A stretch of 64,000 nucleotides of DNA from Phocaeicola plebeius (GTDB lineage: Bacteria; Bacteroidota; Bacteroidia; Bacteroidales; Bacteroidaceae): contig NZ_QSQT01000005.1 of the NCBI RefSeq assembly GCF_003437535.1, positions 83,298-147,297 of the forward strand. The letters run 5' to 3'. Positions 40,853-49,384 of this stretch are shown one piece after another. The notes beneath the pieces were generated by a model, which was given only the letters and a program-made list of their open reading frames with translations, was not told the origin of the DNA and did no database searches. Made by a program: the position numbers and the translations under genes. Within the stretch, counting starts at the first letter, position 1, and the number at the start of each line of letters is the position of its first letter.

Positions 40853-40921
40853 ATGTAGAGCTTTCTTCCTTGAAGAGTTTTTGGGAAGGAGCAAGCAAAG
40901 GTATACAAAAAATCCTCAACT

Positions 40922-41003
40922 ATTACTACGGGGTAGCTGAGGATTTACTATAAGGTAATTTGGAAGTTACTACGGGGTAATCAGGCGATTACTACGTAGT
41001 AAT
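40922..41003. repeat. Four-copy 22-bp tandem palindromic array (array B)
   Basis: Four 16-base cores start at 40922, 40944, 40966 and 40988, exactly 22 bases apart with 6-base spacers: ATTACTACGGGGTAGC, TTTACTATAAGGTAAT, GTTACTACGGGGTAAT and ATTACTACGTAGTAAT. The last is a perfect 16-bp palindrome and contains the rnc stop codon (40992-40994). The others keep the TTAC/GTA(A) arms with mismatched centres. The array lies between the convergent DUF3108 and rnc genes. Confidence 0.85.
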
Positions 41004-42011
41004 TTTTGTTTCTTCACTGTCTGTTTCTGTCTCTTCTGTAAGCTGGAATGCCGCTTCTTCTGCTTCGGCAATAATCCGTTCCACGTCATCGTATTTCTCA
41101 GTAACAGTAGTTTCTTCTTTCACTTCCGTATCGAAAGATTCCGGGTTCTGCTCGTCTGCTTGTACGGGAAGAGTATCTGCTTCCGCAGTCAATGCATCGG
41201 TTGCGTCAGTTGAAGTCGGATTCTCCTCTGCAGCAGCTTGTTCTCGTGCGGCTTTTTCTGCAAAAATCGTGTCAATGAACTGCGGGTCATTTTTGATTTT
41301 GTTCAAGGTTTCATGAGCAGCTTCCTGCTGTGATTCTTTCTTGGAATATCCTTTACCTTGCCCAGCGGGAACCTGTTCTACCACGACCTGTGTTTCAAAG
41401 ACCGGATTCTGTTGCTCGTCGACCGTCTGCTCCAGCAGGTTGAATTCAATGAGGAACTTGTTTTTCTGTCCCCATTCAATCAGTTTCGACTTGAAGTTGA
41501 CTTCCTTCCGCGACAGCTTCTCCAGATTCAGGTAGGGCTTGATAATACGTTCTTCCATGAAGAACTTGCAGGTGGCGTACCCACGGTCCAGATAAATGGC
41601 TCCCACAAGCGCTTCAAAGGCATTACCACACATGTAGCTATTGTGTGACGACTGCCGTGTGGTGTATTTTATCAGCTTGTCCAGACCGATTTTTACGGCA
41701 ATCTGGTTCAATGTTTCTCGTTGTACGATTTTAGAGCGTGTATTGGTCAGAAATCCCTCTCTTTTCCCCTCAAACCGTTTGTACACAATGTCGGCCACTA
41801 CTGCATCCAGTATGGCATCTCCTAAGAACTCTAGGCGTTCATTGTTCAACAGTCTGCCTTTAGCTTTTACCGAAGACGATTTGTGCAGGAGGGCCTGCTG
41901 GTAGATTTCGATGTTTCGCGGATAAAATCCCAGTATCTTATAAAAACAAAGATAAGACTCCTTATCCTTTCGAAAAAGAAGTCTTATCTCATCTAGTATA
42001 TTGCTAAACAC
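40992..42011 (-). CDS. rnc: Ribonuclease III with long acidic C-terminal extension
   Basis: A 339-residue RNase III, the double-strand-specific endonuclease that processes rRNA precursors and structured RNAs. The catalytic signature is NERLEFLGDAILDAVVADI, followed by GNAFEALVGAIYLDRGY with the second set of metal-binding acids. A double-stranded RNA-binding domain follows (KSKLIEWGQKN ... GKGYSKKESQQEAAHETLNKI). The usual enzyme is about 225-250 residues. This one carries roughly 85 extra C-terminal residues rich in Glu, Thr, Asp and Ala, predicted disordered. It is the last gene of acpP-fabF-rnc, 3 bases after fabF. The 3' end runs into array B. Confidence 0.95.
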   Translation of the reverse strand: MFSNILDEIRLLFRKDKESYLCFYKILGFYPRNIEIYQQALLHKSSSVKAKGRLLNNERLEFLGDAILDAVVADIVYKRFEGKREGFLTNTRSKIVQRETLNQIAVKIGLDKLIKYTTRQSSHNSYMCGNAFEALVGAIYLDRGYATCKFFMEERIIKPYLNLEKLSRKEVNFKSKLIEWGQKNKFLIEFNLLEQTVDEQQNPVFETQVVVEQVPAGQGKGYSKKESQQEAAHETLNKIKNDPQFIDTIFAEKAAREQAAAEENPTSTDATDALTAEADTLPVQADEQNPESFDTEVKEETTVTEKYDDVERIIAEAEEAAFQLTEETETDSEETKITT

Positions 42012-42014
42012 AGT

Positions 42015-43280
42015 TTATTCAGTGTATTTTTTAATGATTACACATGCATTGTGACCACCAAATCCGAATGTGTTGCTCAATGCAGCACGTACAGTACGCT
42101 GCTGTGCCTTATTGAAAGTGAAGTTCAGGTTGTAGTCGATGTTTTCATCGTTGTCACCTTCTTCGTGGTTGATTGTCGGAGGTACAATATCATTTTTTAC
42201 AGACAGTACGCAAGCAATGGCTTCTACACCTCCGGTTGCACCCAACAGGTGTCCAGTCATAGACTTGGTAGAACTGATGTTCAGTTTGTAAGCATGTTCG
42301 CCAAACAAATCCTTGATGGCTTTTACTTCAGAAACGTCGCCTACCGGAGTAGAAGTTCCGTGTACGTTGATATAGTCGATATCTTCCGGTTTCATTCCGG
42401 CATCTTCCAGAGCGCTCTGCATAACCAGTTTCGCACCCAGGCCTTCAGGATGAGAGGCTGTTAAATGGTAAGCGTCGCCAGATGCACCTGTACCGGCCAA
42501 TTCTGCATATATCTTCGCACCACGTGCTTTAGCGTGTTCTAGTTCTTCAAGAATCAAACATCCGGCACCTTCGCCCATTACGAAACCATCGCGGCTGGCG
42601 CTGAACGGACGTGAAGCACGTACAGGGTCGTCATTGCGTGTAGACAGTGCATGCATGGCATTGAAGCCGCCTACTCCTGCAGGGAAGATAGCTGCTTCGG
42701 CTCCACCTGTTACAATGATGTTGGCTTTTCCCAAACGGATATAGTTGAATGCATCAGCTATAGCGTTAGAAGAAGACGCACATGCAGAAGTAGTGGTGAA
42801 GTTAGGTCCGTGGAAGCCGTACATGATAGAAATCTGTCCGGATGCAATATCTGCAATCATTTTCGGAATAAAGAACGGATTGAATTTCGGTCCGAGGTCG
42901 TTTTTAGTCTTTTCGTAACCTGCGACTTCTTCTTCGAAAGTGTGAATACCTCCGATTCCGACACCGAGAATCACTCCGACTTTGTTCAAATCTTCTTTTT
43001 CTACGTCGATACCGGCATCAGTTACCGCTTCTTTAGCTGCAACTACGGCATACTGAGTGTAAAGGTCCATCTTACGGGCTTCCTTACGGTCAATATGGTC
43101 AGCAGCGTTGAAGTTCTTCACTTCGCAAGCGAACTGAGTCTTAAATTTTGACGCATCAAAATGAGTAATAGGTCCTGCTCCGCTGACGCCGTTCAGGAGG
43201 TTGTTCCAGAATTCCGGAACAGTGTTACCCACTGGAGTCAACGCACCAAGACCTGTTACTACTACTCTTTTTAATTCCAT
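42015..43280 (-). CDS. fabF: Beta-ketoacyl-ACP synthase II
   Basis: A 421-residue condensing enzyme that elongates acyl-ACP with malonyl-ACP in fatty acid synthesis. The catalytic triad is visible: the nucleophilic Cys in TTTSACASSSNAIADAF, His in NVHGTSTPVGD and His in KSMTGHLLGATGGVEAI. It begins MELKRVVVTGLGALTPVGN and ends GFGGHNACVIIKKYTE, both standard for FabF. It lies 15 bases after acpP and is followed by rnc after 3 bases, the widely conserved acpP-fabF-rnc order. Confidence 0.97.
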   Translation of the reverse strand: MELKRVVVTGLGALTPVGNTVPEFWNNLLNGVSGAGPITHFDASKFKTQFACEVKNFNAADHIDRKEARKMDLYTQYAVVAAKEAVTDAGIDVEKEDLNKVGVILGVGIGGIHTFEEEVAGYEKTKNDLGPKFNPFFIPKMIADIASGQISIMYGFHGPNFTTTSACASSSNAIADAFNYIRLGKANIIVTGGAEAAIFPAGVGGFNAMHALSTRNDDPVRASRPFSASRDGFVMGEGAGCLILEELEHAKARGAKIYAELAGTGASGDAYHLTASHPEGLGAKLVMQSALEDAGMKPEDIDYINVHGTSTPVGDVSEVKAIKDLFGEHAYKLNISSTKSMTGHLLGATGGVEAIACVLSVKNDIVPPTINHEEGDNDENIDYNLNFTFNKAQQRTVRAALSNTFGFGGHNACVIIKKYTE

Positions 43281-43295
43281 AAAGGTAGAATTAAA

Positions 43296-43532
43296 TTATT
43301 TTGCGTTAGCTTCGATGTAAGAGACAGCGTCACCTACAGTCTGGATCTTTTCTGCCTGATCGTCTGGAATAGAGATTCCGAATTCTTTTTCGAATTCCAT
43401 GATCAATTCTACAGTATCCAAAGAGTCAGCACCCAGGTCGTTAGTGAAGCTAGCAGTTGCAACTACTTCTGATTCTTCTACGCCCAATTTATCTACGATA
43501 ATTTTCTGTACTTTTGATGCGATTTCAGACAT
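43296..43532 (-). CDS. acpP: Acyl carrier protein
   Basis: A 78-residue acidic acyl carrier protein. The phosphopantetheine attachment Ser is in [16 protein letters not shown] (the DSL motif). The four-helix pattern and length are standard. It carries growing acyl chains for FabF and, in this window, for the LpxL-like acyltransferase. First gene of the operon, with a promoter-like pair upstream at 43585-43615. Confidence 0.98.
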   Translation of the reverse strand: MSEIASKVQKIIVDKLGVEESEVVATASFTNDLGADSLDTVELIMEFEKEFGISIPDDQAEKIQTVGDAVSYIEANAK

Positions 43533-43584
43533 AATTCTAAGTTTTTTAAGTTTATAAATAATGTAATTTATTGATTTTTCGCTG

Positions 43585-43615
43585 CAAAGGAATAAATATT
43601 TCTGATTCTAAGCAA
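43585..43615 (-). promoter_or_regulatory. Promoter for acpP-fabF-rnc
   Basis: Minus strand TTG (43613-43615), 20 bases, then TTCCTTTG (43585-43592), a 7 of 8 match to the TAnnTTTG box. It lies about 50 bases upstream of acpP. The rest of the 159-base gap to pdxB is A/T rich without other clear signals. Confidence 0.45.
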
Positions 43616-43691
43616 ATATTCAGGCAAATAAATGCTTTTCCTTTGCACATTTTTATACATTCTGTGCACGTAAACTTGTTTTTTTTATGCC

Positions 43692-44702
43692 TTATTCCCT
43701 TCGTAAATGATAGTCGCCGCGCAGTTGTTCAAACAGCTCCGGGTGTGCACGCAATTCTTCGCAGTCCTTGTGTGGGTTATACAATTGAAGTACCCTCACA
43801 TTCTCGTCCTGCGATAAGGTTTGATTCGGATTGTCAGGGAGGGCAATGTGAAAATCTGCCTGTTTATGGAAGAAACGGCAAAATGCTTCTAGTACCATGC
43901 GGGTAGCATTGGCTTTTCCGTCAGCAGAATAACCGGCAATGTGAGGTGTGCCGATAAATACTTTGTCGAGCAGATCCTGACTGATGTGCGGTTCGTTTCC
44001 CCATACGTCAATGACGGCACCCTTTACGAGACCTTTATTCATTGCTGCGAGCAGCGCTTCTGTGTCTACAACTTCTCCACGTGAGGTATTGATGAGGTAA
44101 GGGGCTTGTTGTAACTTTTGAAAGAAAGTGCTGTCGGCCAGATGGTAGGTTTTATATTTTCCTTCCCGGATGAGGGGTGTATGAAAGGTCAGAATGTTAC
44201 ATTGTTCGGCCAGTGTGTCTAATGAACAGAAACCTTCTTCTCCCTCATCAGCCCGAGGAGGGTCGTTCAGCAATACTTTCAATCCGATACGTTGTGCCAT
44301 CTGCCGGATACGTTCTCCCACATGCCCTACACCAATGATACCCAGACAAGATTCTTGCAGGTTGATTCCCTTTTCTTTTTGAAGAAGCAGAAGCACGGCG
44401 TGAAGATATTGTTCTACAGCCCCCGCATTGCATCCGGGGCAGTTGCTCCAGGTAATACCGGCTTGCCGGCAATATGCCGTATCAATGTGGTCGAAGCCGA
44501 TGGTGGCTGTTCCGATGAACCGTACATTGCTTCCTTCCAGCAATTCCCGGTTACAGATTGTCCGTGTGCGGATAATCAGGGCATCTGCGTCTTTAACGAC
44601 CTCCGGTGTGAAGGCTTTTCCCGGCAGATAGACCACTTCATCCGCCAGTTGTTCGATGACTTCGCGGATGTAAGGTATTTTGTTGTCTACGATTACTTTC
44701 AT
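43692..44702 (-). CDS. pdxB: Erythronate-4-phosphate dehydrogenase
   Basis: A 336-residue D-2-hydroxyacid dehydrogenase family enzyme of the pyridoxal-5'-phosphate pathway. The start MKVIVDNKIPYIREVIEQLA and the RTRTICNRELL and GTATIGFDHID segments are characteristic of PdxB. The NAD-binding motif is GIIGVGHVGERI. The catalytic Arg is in NTSRGEVVD, and the catalytic His in PHIAGYSADGKANAT. The C-terminal PdxB-type dimerisation segment is shorter than in E. coli. The minus-strand promoter TAACTTTG is at 44725-44732, opposite the DUF4254 gene. Confidence 0.95.
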   Translation of the reverse strand: MKVIVDNKIPYIREVIEQLADEVVYLPGKAFTPEVVKDADALIIRTRTICNRELLEGSNVRFIGTATIGFDHIDTAYCRQAGITWSNCPGCNAGAVEQYLHAVLLLLQKEKGINLQESCLGIIGVGHVGERIRQMAQRIGLKVLLNDPPRADEGEEGFCSLDTLAEQCNILTFHTPLIREGKYKTYHLADSTFFQKLQQAPYLINTSRGEVVDTEALLAAMNKGLVKGAVIDVWGNEPHISQDLLDKVFIGTPHIAGYSADGKANATRMVLEAFCRFFHKQADFHIALPDNPNQTLSQDENVRVLQLYNPHKDCEELRAHPELFEQLRGDYHLRRE

Positions 44703-44724
44703 CTTTGTCCAAATTATTGGGTTG

Positions 44725-44732
44725 CAAAGTTA
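44725..44732 (-). promoter_or_regulatory. -7 element for pdxB
   Basis: Minus strand TAACTTTG, a perfect TAnnTTTG match, 22 bases before the pdxB start. Confidence 0.55.
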
Positions 44733-44777
44733 GCATTTTCCCTGACTGAGTGTATGTAAATTTTGAAAGACTATCAG

Positions 44778-44808
44778 TTGTTTATTTGTGAAACAATCAT
44801 TATTTTTG
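44778..44808 (+). promoter_or_regulatory. Promoter for the DUF4254-GT9 pair
   Basis: TTG (44778-44780), 20 bases, then TATTTTTG (44801-44808). It lies downstream of the upstream alternative start at 44788, which supports ATG 44842 as the DUF4254 start. Confidence 0.55.
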
Positions 44809-44841
44809 TTTTTCATTATTCACTGTTTAAAATTTGTTGTT

Positions 44842-45447
44842 ATGACTTTTACAGAATTATGTCGTCCTATTTTCGAGCAGGCTATCAATGATTATCATAA
44901 GACGGATAACGTGGATGCTCCTATTAATAATCCATATCCGTTGAAAAGTATTGAATATTATTTGTATCTGAAAAACTGGATTGACACTGTGCAATGGCAT
45001 TTTGAGGATATTATTCGTGACCCTCATATCGATCCGGCAGAAGCATTGGTGTTAAAGCGCAGAATTGACAAGTCTAATCAGGATCGTACTGACTTGGTGG
45101 AATTGATTGACAGCTACTTCCTGGATAAATATAAAGATATTACTCCTTCTTCTGAAGCCACAATTAATACGGAAAGTCCCGCATGGGCTATTGACCGCTT
45201 GTCTATCTTGGCTTTGAAGATTTATCACATGCGTAAGGAAGTGGAACGTACGGATACAGATGAAGCTCATCATAAGCAATGCGAGGCAAAACTTGCGGTG
45301 TTGTTGGAGCAACAGAAAGATTTGTCATTGGCTATTGACCAGCTGATTGCAGACATTGAAGCTGGACGTAAGTATATGAAAGTGTACAAACAGATGAAGA
45401 TGTACAATGATCCGGCATTAAATCCGGTATTATACGGAAAGAAATAA
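44842..45447 (+). CDS. DUF4254 protein
   Basis: About 201 residues from ATG 44842 (MTFTELCRPIFEQAINDYHK). A start at 44788 is possible in frame, but it lies upstream of the predicted transcription start. No signal peptide or membrane span is visible. Highly charged, largely helical, with conserved-looking segments IEYYLYLKNWIDTVQWHFEDIIR, ALVLKRRIDKSNQDRTDLVE and PAWAIDRLSILALKIYHM. The function is unknown. It precedes a GT9 glycosyltransferase by 18 bases and is probably co-transcribed, so a role in lipooligosaccharide assembly is plausible but unproven. Confidence 0.82.
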   Translation: MTFTELCRPIFEQAINDYHKTDNVDAPINNPYPLKSIEYYLYLKNWIDTVQWHFEDIIRDPHIDPAEALVLKRRIDKSNQDRTDLVELIDSYFLDKYKDITPSSEATINTESPAWAIDRLSILALKIYHMRKEVERTDTDEAHHKQCEAKLAVLLEQQKDLSLAIDQLIADIEAGRKYMKVYKQMKMYNDPALNPVLYGKK

Positions 45448-45465
45448 TCAGACTCTTTTTTGATT

Positions 45466-46497
45466 ATGGCAAAGATTCTGGTCATTCGTTTTTCGGCACT
45501 GGGAGATGTGGCAATGACAGTCCCAGTGCTTTGTTCTTTTGCGAACTCTTTTCCTCAGCATCAGGTTGTGGTGTTAAGTCGCCCTAATATGGCTGCATTG
45601 TTTACGCAGGTTCCATCCAATGTCTCGTTTCGGGGTGTGGATGTGAAAAAAGAATATGCCGGAATCAAAGGATTGTTTCGCCTGTTTTCTCTTCTCAAGC
45701 ATGAACAGTTTGACTTTGTAGCCGATTTGCATGGAGTATTACGTAGTCGTTTTCTCTCTTTCTGCTTTAAACTCAGTGGAGTGAAAGTGGCATGCATAGA
45801 TAAAGAGAGAGGTAAAAGAAAGAAACTGACGTCTGTTGAAAATAAAGTTTTGACTCCACAAACTACTTCTTTTGAACGCTATGCACTGGTGTTTAAACAA
45901 TTAGGATTTTCATTTCCTCTTTCTTTTCATTCTATTTTTGGGAATGAAAAGGGAAATATCGAAAATATACGCTCGGTTGTGGGGTATAAGGAAGTACATG
46001 ATAAATGGATTGGAGTAGCTCCGTTTGCTGCTCATCAGGGAAAGGTGTATCCTATCGAACTTCAAGAGCAGATTGTACGTTCTCTTTCCAGTAGGGAAAA
46101 TGTAAAGCTGTTTCTTTTTGGCGGAGGCAAGAAAGAAGTGGCACAATTAGAACAATGGCAACAAGCCTATCCACGAGTGGTATCCGTAGCTGGCAAATTA
46201 AAGATGGCAGAAGAATTAGCGTTAATGAGTCATCTGGATGTGATGCTTGCAATGGACTCCGGGAATATGCATTTGGCATCGTTAGTAGGGACTCCGGTCG
46301 TTTCTGTATGGGGAGCGACACATCCTTATGCAGGATTTATGGGATGGGGACAGAGTGAAAAGAATGCGGTACAGATAAGTTTGCCTTGTCGCCCTTGCTC
46401 TATTTTTGGGAACAAACCATGTATACGAGGTGATTATGCTTGCTTAAGGCAGATTACTCCGAATCAGATTATAGAAAAAGTGGAGAGTCTTTTATGA
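45466..46497 (+). CDS. GT9 (heptosyltransferase-family) glycosyltransferase
   Basis: About 343 residues from ATG 45466 (MAKILVIRFSALGDVAMTVP); two codons are open upstream. The GT9 fold is clear: ALGDV donor/acceptor loop at the N-terminus, FDFVADLHGVLRSRF, WIGVAPFAAHQGKVYP at the start of the C-terminal Rossmann domain, and the GT9 signature MLAMDSGNMHLASLVGTPVVSVWGATHP. GT9 enzymes transfer heptose (or another sugar) to the inner core of lipopolysaccharide; Bacteroides cores may use other donors, so the sugar is left open. The stop codon lies inside the stem of a bidirectional terminator shared with the convergent ABC exporter gene. Confidence 0.9.
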   Translation: MAKILVIRFSALGDVAMTVPVLCSFANSFPQHQVVVLSRPNMAALFTQVPSNVSFRGVDVKKEYAGIKGLFRLFSLLKHEQFDFVADLHGVLRSRFLSFCFKLSGVKVACIDKERGKRKKLTSVENKVLTPQTTSFERYALVFKQLGFSFPLSFHSIFGNEKGNIENIRSVVGYKEVHDKWIGVAPFAAHQGKVYPIELQEQIVRSLSSRENVKLFLFGGGKKEVAQLEQWQQAYPRVVSVAGKLKMAEELALMSHLDVMLAMDSGNMHLASLVGTPVVSVWGATHPYAGFMGWGQSEKNAVQISLPCRPCSIFGNKPCIRGDYACLRQITPNQIIEKVESLL

Positions 46498-46510
46498 CTC
46501 TCCACTTTTT
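46475..46510. terminator. Bidirectional terminator containing the GT9 stop codon
   Basis: AAAAAGTGGAGAGTC (46475-46489) pairs perfectly with 46496-46510, with a 6-base loop. The GT9 TGA (46495-46497) is within it, so the last codons of GT9 double as terminator sequence. It also serves the convergent ABC gene. Confidence 0.85.
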
Positions 46511-46516
46511 TATTGT

Positions 46517-48355
46517 TTATAGCGACTGCATATCATGGAGCCGTTTGTAGTATCCGTTTTTCTGAATCAGTTCATCGTGTGTGCCTCGTTCTACAATCTC
46601 ACCTTCATAGAGTACGCATATTTCATCTGCATTTTTAATCGTAGATAACCGGTGGGCAATAGCAATTGTGGTACGGGTTTTCATGAGTCTTTCCAATGCC
46701 TCTTGTACCAGACGTTCAGATTCCGTATCAAGGGCAGAAGTCGCTTCGTCCAGAATCAGAATCGGAGGATTCTTCAAGATAGCCCGTGCAATGCTGATAC
46801 GCTGACGTTGTCCGCCGGAAAGTTTGCTTCCGCGGTCGCCGATATTGGTATTGTATCCCTCCGGTTTTTCCATGATGAAATCGTGCGCATTGGCAATCTT
46901 GGCTGCTTCAACGACCTGTTCCATGGTTGCTCCTTCCACTCCAAAAGCGATGTTGTTGAAGAAAGTATCATTAAACAAAATAGCTTCCTGGTTGACATTC
47001 CCAATCAAACTGCGCAGGTCGTGAATGGCTACTTCCTTGATATTGGTTCCGTCGATGGTGATTTCTCCCTGCTGTACGTCGTGATAACGTGGAAGCAAAT
47101 CTACTAACGTGGATTTTCCGGAACCGGACTGGCCTACCAGAGCCACGGTCTTACCTTTTTCTACTGTCAGGTTGATATGTTTCAGAATTTCTTTCTTTTG
47201 GTCATAGCTGAATGAAATATCTTTAAATTCAATCTTTTCTTTTACTTCTTTCAAAGGTTGTGGGTGTACAGGGTCCTGAATGGTATTTTCTGCTTTTAGA
47301 ATCTTGTCAATACGTTCCATAGAGGCTAATCCTCTCGGAATGTTATAGCTTGCCTTGGAAAATTCCTTGAGCGGATTGATAACACTATATAGAATGACCA
47401 TGTAGAATATAAAGGTAGACGCATTGATGGAGGAGTGGTTCGATAAAATTAGAGAACCTCCGAACCAAAGCACAGCCACAATAAGCAATGTACCTAAAAA
47501 CTCACTCATAGGGTGTGCAGATGACTGGCGGATAGCAACCTTATTTACCGCATCACGATAGTCATTGCAACATTTCTCAAACCGTGCCGTCATTTTCTTT
47601 TCTGCAATGAATGCCTTGATGATGCGTAATCCTCCCAAGGTTTCTTCCAGCTGTGACATGGTGTCGCTCCAGCGGTTTTGTGCATCTAAAGACTGGCGTT
47701 TTAGGGCGCGTCCCACTTTTCCCATGACCCATCCCATGGTAGGCAATACAAGGATGGTAAATAAGGTCAATTGCCAGCTGGTGACAATGAGAGTTGCAAA
47801 ATAAGAAATGATTAAAATCGGATTCTTCAACAGCATGTCCAGTGAACTGGTGATAGAGGTTTCTACTTCGTTCACATCTCCACTCATACGGGCAATGATG
47901 TCACCTTTCCGTTCTTCTGAAAAGAAGCCCAAAGGAAGCGACACTACTTTTTTGTAGACTAAAATACGAATGTCCCTTACTACTCCAGTTCGTAGAGGAA
48001 TCATAATGGCCGATGAACCAAAATAGCAGGCTGTTTTGAGCAAAGTCATTCCTGCGAGGAACAATCCGAGAAAAAGTAAGGTAGTAGCAGGGCCAAAACT
48101 ATCAATCAGTTGTGTGGTATAATAGTAGAAATTGTTAGTAGCCACATCCTTGAAATCAGCGCTTCCCCATTCCATCAGCTGATATACACTTCTGTTCTCT
48201 CCGGTCTTGAATAAGATATTTAATATCGGAATCAATAGTGAGAAAGAAAAAATATTGAAAACAGCGGACAATACGTTTAGAAGTATTGACCATCCCAAGA
48301 ACTTTTTGTACGGTGCTACAAAGCGCCGCATCAGTTGAAAGAATTCTTTCATCAT
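46517..48355 (-). CDS. ABC exporter, fused permease-ATPase (MsbA-like)
   Basis: About 612 residues from ATG 48355 (or 48352, MKEFFQLMRRFVAPYKKF). The frame is open to 48403, but a predicted promoter at 48382-48389 argues against that start. Six membrane spans in the first 320 residues form the exporter domain. The ATPase has Walker A GQSGSGKSTLV, Q-loop NVNQEAILF, signature LSGGQRQRISIARAI, Walker B ILILDEATSALD and the H-loop AIAHRLST. Being next to LpxL-like and GT9 genes, it is a good candidate for the lipid A-core flippase MsbA, although this half-transporter family also includes drug and peptide exporters. Confidence 0.9.
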   Translation of the reverse strand: MMKEFFQLMRRFVAPYKKFLGWSILLNVLSAVFNIFSFSLLIPILNILFKTGENRSVYQLMEWGSADFKDVATNNFYYYTTQLIDSFGPATTLLFLGLFLAGMTLLKTACYFGSSAIMIPLRTGVVRDIRILVYKKVVSLPLGFFSEERKGDIIARMSGDVNEVETSITSSLDMLLKNPILIISYFATLIVTSWQLTLFTILVLPTMGWVMGKVGRALKRQSLDAQNRWSDTMSQLEETLGGLRIIKAFIAEKKMTARFEKCCNDYRDAVNKVAIRQSSAHPMSEFLGTLLIVAVLWFGGSLILSNHSSINASTFIFYMVILYSVINPLKEFSKASYNIPRGLASMERIDKILKAENTIQDPVHPQPLKEVKEKIEFKDISFSYDQKKEILKHINLTVEKGKTVALVGQSGSGKSTLVDLLPRYHDVQQGEITIDGTNIKEVAIHDLRSLIGNVNQEAILFNDTFFNNIAFGVEGATMEQVVEAAKIANAHDFIMEKPEGYNTNIGDRGSKLSGGQRQRISIARAILKNPPILILDEATSALDTESERLVQEALERLMKTRTTIAIAHRLSTIKNADEICVLYEGEIVERGTHDELIQKNGYYKRLHDMQSL

Positions 48356-48381
48356 GGTAGTTGAGTGTTTGAAATAATAGG

Positions 48382-48389
48382 CAAAGATA
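48382..48389 (-). promoter_or_regulatory. -7 element for the ABC exporter gene
   Basis: Minus strand TATCTTTG, a perfect TAnnTTTG match, 26 bases before ATG 48355. Confidence 0.55.
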
Positions 48390-48442
48390 ATGTAAATCTG
48401 CAAGTTTAACTTGATAAACCTTCTGAAAAAGCAGGAATTTTG

Positions 48443-48450
48443 TAGTTTTG
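48443..48450 (+). promoter_or_regulatory. -7 element for the LpxL-like gene
   Basis: TAGTTTTG, a perfect TAnnTTTG match, 24 bases before ATG 48475. It overlaps the alternative start at 48448, which supports 48475. Confidence 0.55.
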
Positions 48451-48474
48451 CAGTGTTTTATAAAAAGAGATTCC

Positions 48475-49383
48475 ATGAAATTTGCATATTATCTGGTTTT
48501 TGCGTTGTGGTATTTATTGTCACTGTTGCCATTGCGAGTACTTTATTTTTTTTCTGATCTTCTGTATATCCCTTTATATTATGGAGTTCGTTATCGGCGA
48601 AACATTGTCCGTAAGAATTTAGTGGGTTCATTTCCGGAGAAAAGTCAGGAAGAAATAATACGCATTGAAAAGAAATTCTATCATTTCTTTTGTGATTATA
48701 TGGTGGAAACCATTAAGCTGTTTTCCATGTCGAAGAAACAGATTATGCGTCGGATGACATTCAGTGGGGTAGAAGATATGAAAGCCGATTTGGAGAAAAA
48801 CAATGTCAATTTTGGCTTTATGTATTTAGGACATTACTGTAACTGGGAGTGGATAGCCTCAATGGCTTACTGGACAGGTAATGATATATTGTGCACTCAA
48901 ATCTATCATCCTCTTTATAATAAAAATTTTGATAAACTATTTTTACGCTTGCGTAACCAGTTTGGTGGGGAGTGTATTCCCATGCGAGAAACCTTGCGGC
49001 GTATCATTACATTAAAACGGGAGCACCAAAAAACATTTGTAGGCTTTATTGCCGATCAGTCGCCAAAGTGGAACAGCATTCATCATTGGGTGCCTTTCCT
49101 GCATCGTGAGACTCCTATCTTCATCGGCACGGAACAAATAGCCAAGCAGGTAGGAGCTGTGGTATATTTTACAGATGTAAAACGGATAAAAAGAGGGTAC
49201 TATCATTGTGAACTGAAACGAATGACAGTACATCCTCAAGAGCTACCCGATTACCAGCTTACAGATATGTATGCCCGTATGCTGGAAGAAATGATTCAGC
49301 GGGAGCCTGCTTATTGGCTTTGGAGTCATAACCGCTGGAAACGGACTAAAGAAGAGTGGGAACGCAGACAATCACAAGTATAA
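48475..49383 (+). CDS. LpxL/HtrB-like lipid A acyltransferase
   Basis: About 302 residues from ATG 48475 (MKFAYYLVFALWYLLSLLPL). It has an N-terminal membrane anchor followed by the lysophospholipid acyltransferase fold: YRRNIVRKNLVGSFPEKS, the catalytic H-x4-E-type motif as GHYCNWEWI, and FVGFIADQSPKW and FLHRETPIFIGTEQIAKQ further on. These enzymes add a secondary acyl chain from acyl-ACP to the lipid A precursor at the inner membrane. Its stop lies one base from the stop of the convergent GT2 gene, with no room for a terminator. Confidence 0.9.
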   Translation: MKFAYYLVFALWYLLSLLPLRVLYFFSDLLYIPLYYGVRYRRNIVRKNLVGSFPEKSQEEIIRIEKKFYHFFCDYMVETIKLFSMSKKQIMRRMTFSGVEDMKADLEKNNVNFGFMYLGHYCNWEWIASMAYWTGNDILCTQIYHPLYNKNFDKLFLRLRNQFGGECIPMRETLRRIITLKREHQKTFVGFIADQSPKWNSIHHWVPFLHRETPIFIGTEQIAKQVGAVVYFTDVKRIKRGYYHCELKRMTVHPQELPDYQLTDMYARMLEEMIQREPAYWLWSHNRWKRTKEEWERRQSQV

Positions 49384-49384
49384 T

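Noticed and set aside
44788..44841. Longer N-terminus of the DUF4254 protein with a hydrophobic start
   Set aside because: The predicted -7 box (44801-44808) lies inside it, and ATG 44842 starts the conserved protein.
48356..48403. Longer N-terminus of the ABC exporter
   Set aside because: The predicted promoter (48382-48389) lies within it, and exporters of this family start near MKEFFQL-like sequence.
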